A stretch of 64,000 nt of DNA from Magicicada septendecula (taxonomy: Eukaryota > Arthropoda > Insecta > Hemiptera > Cicadidae): the NCBI GenBank assembly GCA_034769895.1, contig CM068372.1:384831700-384895699 (forward strand). The letters run 5' to 3'. Under the pieces are notes generated by a model that was given only the letters and a program-made list of their open reading frames with translations, ran no database searches and was not told where the DNA came from. This document shows, one piece after another, positions 43,153 to 56,600 of the stretch (position 1 is the first letter of the stretch; each line of letters begins with the position of its first letter). A program made the translations under genes and the position numbers.

Positions 43153-43186
<34 letters not shown>
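43132..43186. repeat. (GA)n microsatellite
   Basis: GA units with GGGA interruptions; the Arg/Glu frames here are artefacts. Confidence 0.95.
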
Positions 43187-43188
<2 letters not shown>

Positions 43189-43959
43189 GTTGAAGACGCA
43201 TTTGCTATTTAACGAAACAAATTTACTTAAAAACAGAGAAAACAGACTTTGTAGTTCTCTAGACAAACTCTGTAAATTCTTTCAGCCTTTTATGGTGCTC
43301 CCAAAGAGTTACGTAAAGACCTGATTTAGATGAAATGTAGTTCATGTAGTTGTTTAAAAATAGAATAACAGACGGAAGAAATTGCCGGACTTTATCAATA
43401 AAAATTGTATAAGACTTCAAGTTCGTTAAAAATGTTTACAAGTCGGATCATTTTGCAATGTCTCGGTCAGCGGAATGTAAAAAGTTGAGGATTGTTACTT
43501 TATCAACACAGCAGTGTCCAGTTCGCTTGCACTCTTAACGTGCAAACTGATGTTATGTACCATCTCTCTTATCTAAACGTTGACTAGGCCGTTATATATT
43601 CAGTATCCACTCGACTCAATAAGTGGTAAAAATTGTATGTATTTGTTAATTAATCGTGAGGCTTATATTTATTTAATAACTTTCTTTTCCCTATTTGAAA
43701 CAACTTTGAATACGTTACTATGATAAAGTTTCCTCGTCTTTGGAGTATCATCGATTGCACTTTTCTTATAATATCTCACTTTTATACAAAATCGTAGAGT
43801 GATATTATAGTAGATGATGTCAATTAGGCTGACCCTGTTATTAAATAAATATTATGTTATGTACATCATGGTGGAAAAAAACAATGAATAATAAAACTTG
43901 GGATCGTTTTATTTATTACAACTATTGTCTAGTCGTTACAGCATACAATCAGGAGTACT

Positions 43960-44640
43960 TGGAGGTAGTATTATCAGCCCTCTATTGTACATCCTGTACT
44001 GTACACTTCCGGTATACCACAACGAGAGAAACACAGTTGGTATTTGCTGACGACACAGCCATCTTTTCAACTAATGAGATCCTACAGTCACCTCATTCCA
44101 TCTTCAAGGGCTACGTCTTGATTTAGAATATAAACTGACCTGTAAACATCACATAAAAGAGAAAAGGAAATAACTGCACTCAAGATTTAAGGAAACTATC
44201 AGCCCGATAGGCAGAAAATCTTATCCATCTACAGACAACGAACTACTTCTCTATAAAACTGTTGTCCTCAAAACCCATACGGAGTTACGGAATTGACCTT
44301 TGGGGCTTTGATACCAAATCTAACATAGCAATCACACAAATCATAACACCAAGGTATCGCGGATGCCCCGTGGTATGCGGCCAACCACAATTTGCACACG
44401 TCCATACGTCTGTGACGTCATTTATATATGTGGCACTAGACACCATACAAGGCTTGACGACTTTACCTGTGCATTATTTATTCTGCCTCGTAACGTGCAC
44501 CTTTCAACCAAACTGAGAAATTTAATTTCTGCCGATGTAACCTTCCCTTTATCACCCTCTGTCTCACTCCCACACACCCATAGTCTTGCAAAACTTAAGC
44601 TTAGTGTCTTTCCTAGTTTTGTATTTTAAGATTATAAAGT
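43960..44640 (+). pseudogene. Jockey-like LINE RT remnant
   Basis: 'ETQLVFADDTAIFSTNEI' near 44025-44080 is the RT motif C (FADD) with its flanks. Further on, 'KPIRSYGIDLWGFDTKSNIAI' matches the KPxWxYGIQLWGxASxSN block of Jockey-clade RTs; the same block is seen at 52384-52737 on the other strand. Frame breaks between the pieces. The middle (motif D to the thumb) is degenerate. Confidence 0.8.
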
Positions 44641-46255
<1,615 letters not shown>

Positions 46256-46829
46256 AGTATGTAATTTTTACAAGAGAGAAAAGTCTACAAGAGAGGAAAG
46301 TAAGAAAAAACAGGTATTTTGGGTTCAAGATTTCTACACGCGTAAAATCAAACTTGCCGACACGTAGGTTCCCATGAGAAGTTCTCCGACTATTCTCGGT
46401 GATGAGAAATTCCAGTTATTTTTAATATTTTTCTATTTCTAGAAAGTTCTGGAATTATTTCTGTATAAATTAGCATATTACTTTATAAAAGAGTTAACCT
46501 TTCAATTTAGAAATATTTAAATTTCTGTTTTTAGTTTGTTGTAGTGGTCCATGTTTCTAAAACATCGACACTTATCGTTTACATCCTATATTCTTGAACG
46601 CTTCCAAGGAAACCTCGTCTCAATTATTTTATAACTCATATGTCTCAACTCCTTTTATTTATTTTTTATTTGTTCAATCTTTGTAACGAAGGTGAGAAGT
46701 GACTTGGTATTTTGGATCCAAGATTTCCACATGTGTAACACCAAAGTTGCTGATAGGTTCTGTAATTATGTCATGAAAAGTTCCGTACGAAATGTACTAG
46801 TGTCTCCACCCCAATTCCACTGTTACCTA
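46256..46829. other. Spacer, nothing recognised
   Basis: AT-rich. Two phrases recur (TTCAAGATTTC/TCCAAGATTTC with 'CCACATGTGTAA'/'CTACACGCGTAA', near 46325 and 46722), suggesting an old duplication. Confidence 0.4.
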
Positions 46830-47140
46830 CACGTTGGTGGGCCCTGTTAGCCGAGCAATGGGGGTTCTGTCAGGGCAGCCTGGGGGTATCCTGGGTCCTG
46901 GCCTGGCAGGATGGTGCACACCGGCAGCAGAGTGTGCATATAGTGTGGAGGCGAAGGAGCCTACAGTAGGCCAACGGCTGCACACATGGGCTAAGTCAGT
47001 GAACTGCGATCGGGGAGAGACAGCTCGTCAGCTGAGGTGGAAGCAACTTTCTAGGGGAAGAGCAGCTCGAAATCAAAGTTCCTGGTCCTCCAGGATGAGG
47101 GTTTTACAGAGGAGGCCAGTAACCTGCTTAAGTTAAAATA
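46830..47140 (+). other. GC-rich insert, 100-aa frame, unassigned
   Basis: A GC-rich block sharply different from its AT-rich flanks; 46834-47136 is open for 100 codons (MVGPVSRAMGVLSG start) with Trp, Arg and Gly but no known domain. It is followed shortly by a LINE C-terminus on the same strand, so it may be the 5' part of a deleted LINE. Confidence 0.35.
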
Positions 47141-47179
47141 TACAGTATATGTTGTTACTGAACTCATACGAGCCTTGCA

Positions 47180-47475
47180 AATCGGATAGAAAATACGGTA
47201 AAACGACCTAAGCTAACGCAAAAGGACAATTGCAAATGGTTGAAGACGATAGAAGGAGATGGTGTGAACACTCCATCCAATCCTGTGATGATGATGTGAA
47301 CATCATAGAAGGAGATGATGTGAACAAATCATATCGCAGGCCTGATATCCGTCTACATGTGGTTGCCTTGGTTTATCACCCTACTGGGAAGAGGGATGTT
47401 GGTAGACCGAGAAGGAGGTGGATTCCAGAACAGGTCTAAGGCCTAGTCCTTGGAATGGTGATGATGATGATATAA
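47180..47475 (+). pseudogene. LINE 3' end with GAT tail
   Basis: 47230-47439 is open and ends 'LVYHPTGKRDVGRPRRRWIPEQV', the typical last residues of a LINE (YxPxGxRDVGRPRxRW). (GAT)4 follows at 47458-47470. The upstream part is interrupted by a GATGATGTGAACA duplication (47287-47325). Confidence 0.75.
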
Positions 47476-48069
47476 AGTTCTGTACTCATTCCCAATGGTG
47501 GAATATTTCAGTTAATTTATTAATTTTTTCTATTACTATTGTTTTTCAAGGTTCAGCAGATCAAGTGTACTAGCCCATGTGTTTGCTTTTCAATTACTGA
47601 TACTTGGCAGTTTCAATATTCTGTAATTTTCTTACAGTCTTACAAAGTGTTACTGCATTAGATCGTACACCTAGTTCGAAGGCAACAACTTTACCATATT
47701 CTATCTGATCCTCTCTGACTATATACTCAATCCTCCTGTATTCCCACAGGACTCCCACGACATTGTTCCATCCACTTTGAATTTCAGCCTCAGCCTTGAT
47801 CTGGCGTCATATCCTGGCACTTTGCTTTACTTTGTCACGTCCACCTTGGCCTTCCCTGCTTTGTTTTAACTTTTCTAGCTAGAGTCCAGTGCTGTGGTTG
47901 TCTCGTTATGTCTTGTTCAGGCTTACAATAAGTGTGGCCAATCCTCCTTCTTTTTATTTTCTTCTTCTTTTTCTTCTAATTATATTACTAATTGTCTCGT
48001 ATTTTTTCTCCTCCGTATTCCTTTACTTGACATTTTTCCTGGTCACCAGGTTTCAAAAACGTTTCTTAA
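47476..48069. other. Spacer, nothing recognised
   Basis: Pyrimidine-rich in part (47945-47985). No supported gene. Confidence 0.45.
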
Positions 48070-48560
48070 ACATTTGGTGTTATGACTGGCCTATAATGTG
48101 TTTTACATTACAAACAATGACGAAGAGCTGTACAAGTCCAACCATATGTGTAGGACCATCAGGAGAAGTCTAAAATGAACCAGTAAAGATATACGTCTGA
48201 AGTTTTACAACGTGATTGCTCTCCCCACACTTCTCTATGGGTCTGAAAATTGAGTCTTAACAAGAATGCAGGCCAATCGTTTTCAAGCGGCCGAAGTGAG
48301 ATTTCTCAGACACGTGCCAGAATATATTCTTCCAGATCGCAAAAGAAATGTCATGTCGATGAGCGGCAGGAACTGAATATAATGAGTATACTCGATAGGA
48401 TTGCACAATATCGACAAAAATGGTTGTAACATATAAAACATATGTGGGTAGCTGCCACATCCCCAAACAACTATTTAATTGTAAACCCAAATGATGAAGA
48501 GGTGTGGGGGATTTCAAAGAAGCGTTGGAGTGACCAGCCGTAGTATCTGCTTGGGAACGG
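48070..48560 (+). pseudogene. LINE RT post-palm remnant
   Basis: 'LKFYNVIALPTLLYGSEN', then 'ANRFQAAEVRFLRHVPEYILPDRKRN' and 'HDEEVWGISKKR'-like residues with stops. DNA similarity to 35810-36420 is visible (CAATCGTTTTCAAGCGGCC versus CAGTCGTATTCAAGCGGCC), so the two are copies of one family. Confidence 0.8.
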
Positions 48561-48889
48561 AACAAAGAGACCCTTTTTTCGTTTGATCATTGCTAATGAT
48601 GAAGAAATTTGTCGATAAGTAATCGTAGTTTATGCTCTACATGTCTTGTAATCGTCTGCGCTTCTAATCCGTACAATAGTGCAGACAGTAGGTTTCAACT
48701 AAATAGTGGAACATTTGTTCTTGTACAGATAATAACTGTATAACTCATTTTCATTCATTATACAGTATACTTTTTGTGGTCTTTTGTTCTTATTATTATA
48801 TACTTATTACAACGAATTATAAAGGTAAGCTAACACAAAAATATAATAAGAATATATCGTGAAGATAATGAAAAATAAATTTTATTAAA
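48561..48889. other. Spacer, nothing recognised
   Basis: Short AT-rich segment between two LINE fragments. Confidence 0.5.
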
Positions 48890-49250
48890 CAATGGCAGTA
48901 CTTGCTTTACTATGTAGATGTGAAACATGGATTCTTACAAAGGAGATTAAAAACCAAATTGAAACTTCGGAAATGAAGTTTCCGAGAAGAACAAAGGGTT
49001 GCACGAGACAGGATCGTTTGCGCAATGAGGATATTAGAGAAGATCTACAGGTATTCTCCATAAATGATAAGATCCAGACATATCCCAGGAAATGGCTACA
49101 GAATCTGGACAGAATGGAGGATGGACGACTACCTACCGTTGCGTTCCGATATAGACCCTTTGGCACAAGAGATGTAGGAAGACTGAGAGGTGAGATGGAG
49201 AGATACTCTGTGACGACGGAACAGGGACAATGCCTACTCCGTGAGGTGCA
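48890..49250 (+). pseudogene. LINE C-terminus, open, ending in GAA tail
   Basis: Open frame from 48892: 'MAVLALLCRCETWILTKEI', 'EMKFPRRTKGCTRQDRLRNEDIREDLQVFSIND', 'WLQNLDRMEDGRLPTVAFRYRPFGTRDVGRLR', the complete C-terminal run of a LINE protein without stops. The frame then continues into the GAA array as poly-Lys. A truncated copy, lacking RT catalytic motifs. Confidence 0.82.
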
Positions 49251-49433
49251 GAAGAAGAAGAAGAAGAAGAAGAAGAAGAAGAAGAAGAAAAAGAAAAAGA
49301 AAAAGAAAAAGAAAAAGAAAAAGAAAAAGAAAAAGAAAAAGAAGAAGAAGAAGAAGAAGAAGAAGAAGAAGAAGAAGAAGAAGAAGAAGAAGAAGAAGAA
49401 GAAGAAGAAGAAGAAGAAGAAGAAGAAGAAGAA
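49251..49433. repeat. (GAA)n microsatellite with A-rich middle
   Basis: About 183 bp: pure GAA, then GAAAAA units (49285-49340), then pure GAA. It forms the 3' tail of the preceding LINE. Poly-Phe, poly-Ser, poly-Lys and poly-Arg frames are artefacts. Confidence 0.97.
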
Positions 49434-49580
49434 ATACTCATATGCTTGTACATCTTTGTCAATCATACTGTCCATATAACGAACTTTTCTACATCTTTAA
49501 ACGCTTCATTCTCTAACGAGATATGTTCTGTGCGTATTGAGTTTAAGGTCATTATCTTAGTCTTATTTTTTGTTATTTAC
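49434..49580 (-). pseudogene. LINE RT fragment, minus strand
   Basis: Minus strand reads 'KTKIMTLNS', 'HISLENEAFKDVEKFVYMDSMIDKD', the KTKxM...FxYLGSxIxxD motif of LINE RTs. It faces the plus-strand LINE across the GAA array; the likeliest history is that the plus-strand copy inserted into this older one. Confidence 0.75.
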
Positions 49581-50214
49581 CTTACAGACGTATGAAGAGA
49601 AAAAAGAGAGAAAGTAGAACAGAACACACTAAAAAGAAGAAGCAATAGCAACAATAACAACAAATAAAAAGTAAATATTGCAACGAATTGGAGAGGTAAA
49701 CTAACAGAAAAATATAATAGGAATATTAAGGAAAGAGGTGAAAGGAAACGAGGGTAAGGAATCGACAAACGGATCTCGGAGAATACAAAACAACGTAGTG
49801 GATATAAAACGTTTACGTAGTGAATGTTTAATGCCAGCAAACATCTTTTGCTATTTATTTAGAAAGACAGAAAAGCTAATTAAGTTTTACTTGTTCATAA
49901 ACGAAGGGCGCTGAGTATCCTTCGGGACACAACCGTGCTGTTAAATCTATTTTGCAACTAAATGTTTACGTTAACATTCACGTGTTACAGAGAAACAAAT
50001 TAAATATAAAATATAACAAATACCCTTTGGATGTTACAAATTTTTGAAAATATAAAAAGTAGGCCTATATTTCCCGTCTTTAATACAAACCGACAAACTA
50101 TATCGACACGGAATAGAAGACGAACCTATTATTAGAGAGTGATGGTGTTATTAGCAGTCAACTGAAACAACAAAATAAATAACAACTAACAAGTGTATTG
50201 CTATATTAACATAT
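49581..50214. other. Spacer, nothing recognised
   Basis: AT-rich, no supported feature. Confidence 0.5.
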
Positions 50215-50570
50215 ACAAGAAGTAGCAAGAGAGTACTCTCTAAAACTTTAAGTGAAGAAGACTAAAACCATAGCTTTAAAGGTAAATATCCAGTGAGTGA
50301 GATGTTATAAACAACAGCACTTCAGAACAAGTGAGCCGTTTTATGTATCTCGGCTGTGCAGTAAGCTGTGAATCTGAATATGATATAAGAGAGAAGATAA
50401 ATAAATTTAGGAATATTTGTGGTTCGATTCATAGAAATCTTAGAAACAAAACAGGACACAGCACAAGGATTAAATTTTAGAAGACAATTTCAATACCCAC
50501 ACGAACATATGCAAGTGAGGAGTAGGTGCCTATTTAACGTTTAATGTACCTTCAAATGTATAAAACGATA
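50215..50570 (+). pseudogene. LINE RT post-palm fragment
   Basis: AGCAAGAGAGTACTCTCTAA matches the complement of 24590-24610, i.e. the same LINE. Frame-shifted pieces read 'SRFMYLGCAVSCESEYDIRE', 'KFRNICGSIHRNLRNKT', 'KTISIPTRTYAS'. Ends near 50530-50570. Confidence 0.72.
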
Positions 50571-51570
50571 ACACAATGAAAATCTGGAAAAATCTTAATA
50601 TTTACAATAGCAACAATAATAATCCACTAATTAAAGAAGAAATTCAAATACAAGAACGGAACAGGACGATTTACTTAAAATCATACAATTATTATAATAA
50701 TAAAATATTAAGTATATGATAAATAGCTGACTACATAAACATTACAACAATCAAAAATAGAATCGAAGTAAAATCGATTATCCGTTAACTATATTGTAAG
50801 CAAAACGTTTAATCACAATTCAAACAAACCTCTGAAGATACACAATAGTTTCTGTGAGAAGTGCGTCAGGTAAAAATAAACCTACTTTAAGTTGTATTTA
50901 TTTGAAGATATCACACACAGACACACACACACACACATTATTTTTCCAGAATAGATTACTTTTGCAAGTATATTTTGATTTTAATCAGTATGTATAAAAA
51001 CTTTATGTATGTTTCACAGAACAATCTGTATTTTCTATGTTAAAATTAAAATATACTTGCAGAAGTAATATATTCTTAAAAAATAACACTCAATGCTGCA
51101 AAAAACAAAAATAACAAGAGTTGCTTGAAAAGAAAATATGATATTATTTATATGTGAATTTAATCTTTCTACAATATCGCGCTTAATTGTGTTCACTGAT
51201 CCCTCGGTTCGAAATGTTCCGAGAATTTATGTTTGTCGGTATTCCTGGAATTAATTATTATCAACTGTACTCTGACGCTCGGCAAATGCCACGCTAACAT
51301 ATACTGTTTCAGCACAACTACTGCCAGGAATAACTATCGAGTCAGTTGACACACAATTAATACACAATTAATATGGAACGGTATGTTGCATGAATGACCA
51401 GATCTGTTTGCCGTCTAGCTAATATAGAGTTCGGATGATAAGTTAAATCGCACATTAATGAAGAAAAACAAATATTAATTATGTAATGTTCGTTTGTACA
51501 GTTTTGGAGCTAGGCTGCCTAGCTGCTAACGTAGTTGTATCGGGTTTGATTGTCGGGTGCACCATAATAT
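50571..51570. other. AT-rich spacer
   Basis: Contains a short (CA)n at 50918-50937. An imperfect inverted pair flanks 50940-51075 (ATTACTTTTGCAAGTATATTTT and its complement), a possible small foldback of about 140 bp. No genes. Confidence 0.45.
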
Positions 51571-52056
51571 TGTTCGGCGGTTTCACTGATCGTCGTAGGG
51601 TACGGTACAGTGGACAAACAAAATACAAGACAACAATGAAGTCACTAAAAACCAGCTTTAATTATCATAAATAACTGTTTACAATCAACTTTATAATAAC
51701 GGTACAATGATCCGAGCTAATCTGTCCGCACTAATACTAAAGTCAACTAATAGGGTCCCGTACAATTATAAAAGTTTGCCACAATACTTCGAACTTCACT
51801 TGAATGAATCGCCACTTAAACTGAAACTAAGCGGCAGCTGTCGTTGCTTAAATAGATAGCAAAAGTGTTTCAGAATAATCCACAATACGTGTCAACACTA
51901 CTCGAACTAGAGCGTAAACACAGTGCGCCGACCGGTATGGTGTCGAATATCCTCGTTTGTTGACGCATGTTAAGTGTCACGTACGCACACAGACATTACA
52001 GCGGGCTCTGCAAGGATAGCCGAGAAACATGTAGAACGTTCTATAATGACCTAACA
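51571..52056 (+). mobile_element. Solo LTR-like repeat B
   Basis: TGTTCGGCGG to CTAACA, 486 bp, flanked by ATAT (51567-51570) and CTAT (52057-52060). It matches the copy at 32648 along its length, including 'TTCAGAATAATCCACAATACG' and 'CACGTACGCACACAGACATT'. Ends and duplication are slightly decayed. Confidence 0.78.
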
Positions 52057-52379
52057 CTATCAAGGTGGGTTATCCACCCACTAAGGTGCCATTATAATAT
52101 TTAATTTTGGCTTTTGGTCTAAATTTTATTTTTTATGTGCTTTTAATTGTATCGTGGGTGGATCTAAATTACTCATCTTGTTCTCCACACCTCTGTATAG
52201 ATCCCAGGAAACATTACATTACATCAGCTCATTCTTTTCTTTTTACGTTTATTTATCCAATCTGTTAATACATAATAATAGCATAATTGTTCACAGAATA
52301 CGTGAAGAGAAGTAGTCCATTGACTAGTTCTCTGTATGAGTATTTAAAAGTAACAGATTATGTATTATAACATATTTAG

Positions 52380-52745
52380 GGTGTTAAGGTCTAAGTAAGT
52401 CCAGAGGAAATGTTAACTTTAAACATCTTGACTGTAGGCTGTTGTTTAGTAGATTTATGGCTAAAGGATTCGTGTGCTCTTCAAGCCGTTCCACATATCT
52501 TTCGCTGAACACCGCATTGGTTTCACTGACTGAGGGCAGGTCTTTGTTGCTGATGAACCACGGTGCGTTGGTTATGGCACGCAACACCTTTGTCTGAAAC
52601 GTTTCTATTATGGTGATATTGGATTTAGATGCAGTTCCCCAAAGCTGTAACCCATATGTCCACATAGGCTTGAAGACAGTGTTGTACACCAACAGCTGTT
52701 TCGTATTAACAGTAACGATTATCTGCCCAGGAGCCAATTATGCTT
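52380..52745 (-). pseudogene. Jockey-clade LINE C-terminus
   Basis: Open for 117 codons on the minus strand: 'LLVYNTVFKPMWTYGLQLWGTASKSN', 'FQTKVLRAITNAPWFISNKDL', 'RYVERLEEHTNPLAINLL', the thumb and C-terminal block shared by Jockey-clade RTs. It ends with a stop at its natural C-terminus; the 3' UTR probably extends left toward 52060. The upstream RT palm is missing. Confidence 0.88.
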
Positions 52746-53714
52746 GCGAAACTTGGTGTCAGTTACATTACAAATACTGGAAATTACCTACTTGTTGCAT
52801 ACAGTACTCGTGTAACACTACATCCCGCACTTCTACGGAATGCCATTAGTTTGCTTTTAGTCAAAGAGATTATACACATGGCGGATTGAGTAAAGTTAAG
52901 ATATAACTCCTTTTAAACCATCTTCGAAGTTTTATTATGATAAGTTGTTGTGTAGGTAAAGACGTGTTTCCGGTATTCATTGCAAGGCAGGAAGCCAAAG
53001 TCCATGACGGACTTGAAACTGGTAAATATTTGGGCTTTTGAGTGTACTGAGAGTAGGAAATCACTGATAATTAATTATTATAGTACAACTTTGTAAATTA
53101 TATATTGTTCAATAAATTTTAAAACATCTACATTGGAAATGTATACACAAGAGACAAAACGTATTTGTAGGGTATAATATATTTCAAAACTGACAGTGCA
53201 AGATTTATTGACGTAACTGCATTTTCCGTCTCTCAGGTCTTATCAAGTAGCTAGCGGTAAATGTATTTTATTACGCCTTGTAAAACCAAATGAAAAGCTT
53301 CTGTAATAAATACTGGCTTCCGCTGGCAGCCAAGTCGTTAGTCAGCATTGAGTGTGTGACCTACATGTACGACACGTTGTGTTTGATGTAATTTATCACA
53401 GTTCATGCTCCACTTGCCGCGAACATAAAGTGCGCCGGTCTACCCCTGCTGGTTTCATTCAAACCTACCTGTGTCTGGTCAGTCAATATAGTAGTAGCGT
53501 ATGGTACTTTTACTGCACCTACATGTATGGAAACCTGTGTGTGTGTGTAAACCACTACATGACGAATAGAAGTAACAAATAATACTCGCACAAAGAGAGG
53601 TAGACTAGAAAAAATAGTAAATGTTCACATAGATTTTGTTGATCTTGGTAGTGTGAATTGTGTTTTGTGTTATTGTTTTGGTAAGAGTTGTATGCTTTTA
53701 CCTATTAAGTATTT
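52746..53714. other. Spacer, nothing recognised
   Basis: Several short frames, none family-like. Confidence 0.5.
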
Positions 53715-53880
53715 ATTCTTCTTCTTCTTCTCCTCTTCAAGGATTAGGTCGTATAAACCTGCTCCGGCACCCATCTCATCCTCGGACGACCAACGTCTCT
53801 TCTACCAATGGCTTTATAGTTCAGTGCCGTTTTCGCCAATCGATCTTCTGTCATCCTTTGCAACATAATCTCACCATTGT
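53715..53880 (-). mobile_element. Possible LINE 3' end with GAA tail
   Basis: TTCTTCTTCTTCTTC at about 53717-53731 followed by CTCTTCAAGGATTAGGTCGT resembles, in opposite strand, the 3' end at 34448 (CATTCCAGGATTAGGCGACA). Coding trace is poor. Confidence 0.45.
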
Positions 53881-53989
53881 CTTCTGTAAATTGAAATAAT
53901 TTCATTTATATCCTTTACTTCGATTTCTGCTTTGATAGCTTCATTTTATATGCTACCTTGTAATTATAGAATTTAAAATATTTCAAAGA

Positions 53990-54115
53990 AAATGCATTTC
54001 AGCACTTAAATCTTGCCGCTTTCCTTTTTGTCATGACTCACGCCTCACTCGCATAAATCAATGTGGGTATTGCAATTGTCTTATAAATTTAATCCTTGTG
54101 CTGTGTCTTGTTTTA
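53990..54115 (-). mobile_element. LINE RT fragment, short
   Basis: CTCGCATAAATCAATGTGGG and the following ~60 bp (TATTGCAATTGTCTTATAAA, then TTAATCCTTGTGCTGTGTC) match 24309-24375 almost exactly. A short truncated copy of the same LINE. Confidence 0.75.
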
Positions 54116-55675
54116 TGTTACTCCGAGGCTGCTTCGGATACTACAAGTACTCAAAGTTTTACATGAACAGGTTGCTCGCCTGTTGCACAGTCCCCTACCA
54201 GGAGGACCAGAGACTCTTCTGTCAGGGTTACCATACCTTAGCCGAAAGGCCCCTGTTTTGGGGCGCTGGATATTCGCCCTCACCCTTTTCTTTCTGAGAT
54301 AGAATTTGGTGGCTTTGTATCAGTTATTCTGATACTGAAAGTTTCTTAGTATTTCCAGTGCTTACCTGTCGGCATCCTAAGCTACCCAAAATTAAGAAAT
54401 TAGAGTTGAAAAAGGAAGACACCTTACCCCTCGATTACTATAATAGCGTCGGGGTCAGAAAAGAACAAGAGGCAGTCAAGACAGACTAGACAGAAGAGAC
54501 TAAAGGAAGGGATCTCACCCAAGACAAGTTGAAACAAAGTGAGAATCCACCTAGGGCACATCGGGATTGTCAAACCCGTATCCACAATATGTGTACCCCT
54601 GATACAATTTGATGAAACTAAAGAGAATAAATATGTAGATACAATTGAAGAGTTGCATGCAATGAAAGGGCCTCTAGAACGTTCAACAGTTTATTCACTT
54701 CTCCATTCCTTAGTTTAGTACACGTACAAAGTTTTATGTCAGTATTCCATCACCAGAGTTCAGGACAAACAACAATGTGACTGCCCTCATGTAGTTTTTG
54801 GTAAGCTAAAACCTTCGGCAAAATCCCTTTAATTTCAAAATTCAGTCGTATCCCAGATTATTGTATACGACGTCTGAAACAGTTTTGGTTCCTACAACAT
54901 TCAAGGGTTCTTATTTTATCTTATCATTTTTTCTAATATGAAAAGAAACTATGCCTTTCTGATATATTAACATTATGACCATGTGCAGCTGTTGGCATCA
55001 AACCAGCAATAGGAAAAGAAATTCTGAGTTTGATTCACTTCCTAGACGAGTCTTCTGAGAAGTGGTATGAGCATGTTCTTACAAAGGCTCCACAGTTAAA
55101 AAATGTTCATACAAAAGATAATGAAAAAACTGACAATCGTAAAGAAATAAAGATTATTAAGTGAATTAGAAGTACAAACAAATACTTCGTATCCAAATTG
55201 TTTTTTTTTTTTACAAAATATTTTTATAAGTTAAATAATTTATTTTTGTAATAATTTTTCTTACGTCTATTTAACCTTTTTATTAAACTATGAATGTAAT
55301 TTAAAATAAAATAAATGTGACAAATATTTTATTATTATTGAAGACAATAAGAGCTTATGAAACTGTTTTTTAAAATTTGTAATTACAAAGTTTCAAAACC
55401 ATTCTTGGTCTAATATAAATACAATTCAATAAACAGTATCTAATATACCGTGCACACTAAATAGAAAAGGTGCGCATCATGTCATAATATTTCTATATTA
55501 GTTTGAAAACGTTTCTACTCATTATATCAAAATGTCATTTTGTCAGTTAGGCTCTTATTGCATGCAACTTCTCAATTATCAGTTCTGGAAAGTATACATC
55601 CAGAAACGACTAAATTTAGGAAACATGAGTCTGTTTATTGTTAACAGAACCATACAGACACTGTATACAGATGAC
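54116..55675. other. Spacer, nothing recognised
   Basis: No supported gene or repeat. A slightly GC-richer patch at 54120-54300 has two overlapping short frames without motifs. Confidence 0.5.
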
Positions 55676-55850
55676 TACAGAACACAGGGATACAGATACA
55701 GATGGATACACGGATACACGATACACACACACACACACACGATACACGATACACGACACATGGACACATACATGGTCGTGTGGTGTACACGATACATGGA
55801 TGGATACATGGATGGATGGATACAGATGTATACAGATGTGTGATACAGAG
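55676..55850. repeat. GATACA/ACACAC low-complexity cluster
   Basis: Mixed short tandem motifs: GATACA hexamers, (CA)n, CGATACA and ATGGATGGATAC. The His/Thr/Tyr-rich frames on both strands follow from it. Confidence 0.9.
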
Positions 55851-55959
55851 TACTGTATCATTTCCCCAAGAAAAGAATTCATAAATTTATGGCCAGGTGC
55901 TGTAGGCATTTGTAACGTGGATGTTAATTAAGCATGAGACTAAATTTTGGCAATTAAAA

Positions 55960-56600
55960 ATAAAATTTTGAGGAAGATTTATGGAGCGTCCAGCAAAGTA
56001 GATGCCTGGGGAAGGAAGCGTAAAAGAAAAATAAAGAAGCCAGATATAATATTGGGATCAGTGCAGAGAAGTTTAGATGGATTGGTCGTATTTCCAAGAT
56101 GTAAAAGTAATCCACGTTGAAGAAAATGTGGAACTAGAATCCGGAGAAGCATTAACCAGAACAGACGAGCAACACCTAAGAATGTTTGAACGAAAAGTGT
56201 TGCGAAAAAACTCTGGACCTCTACAAACTGAAGATGGGCATGGGAGGATTAGAATGTACCATGAACTGGACCAACTGGTTCAGGATGCCGACATAGCCCG
56301 GTTTATTAAGAGTAGGAGGCTTGTGTGGCTGGGCCACGTAAGATGAATTGATGACAGAAGAATGGCACGAGAATTTCAGATTGGAGATCGGTAGGAAGAA
56401 GAATTAGAGACAGATCCAGAAAGAGATGGTTGGATGACGTGGAGGACAATTTAATATGTATGAACGTAAGGGGATAGAAACGGATGTATAATTAGAGATC
56501 GGAATGGAAGAAATTCATTGAGCAAGCTAAAACCCACGCTAGGTTGTAACGCCAGGAGAAGGAAGTAAGGAAGAATCAGGAGAAGAAAATACCATAGATA
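55960..56600 (+). pseudogene. LINE RT C-terminus
   Basis: 'GEALTRTDEQHLRMFERKVLRKNSGP', 'MYHELDQLVQDADIARFIKSRRLVWLGHVR' is open at 56077-56346, then in other frames 'DRSRKRWLDDVEDNL', 'RNGRNSLSKLKPTLGCN'. This is the complete C-terminal run of a LINE protein (SWTLxKxDExRLxxFERKxLRK...RLxWxGHVxR...GRPRxRWxDDVExDL). Stops present. Confidence 0.82.
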
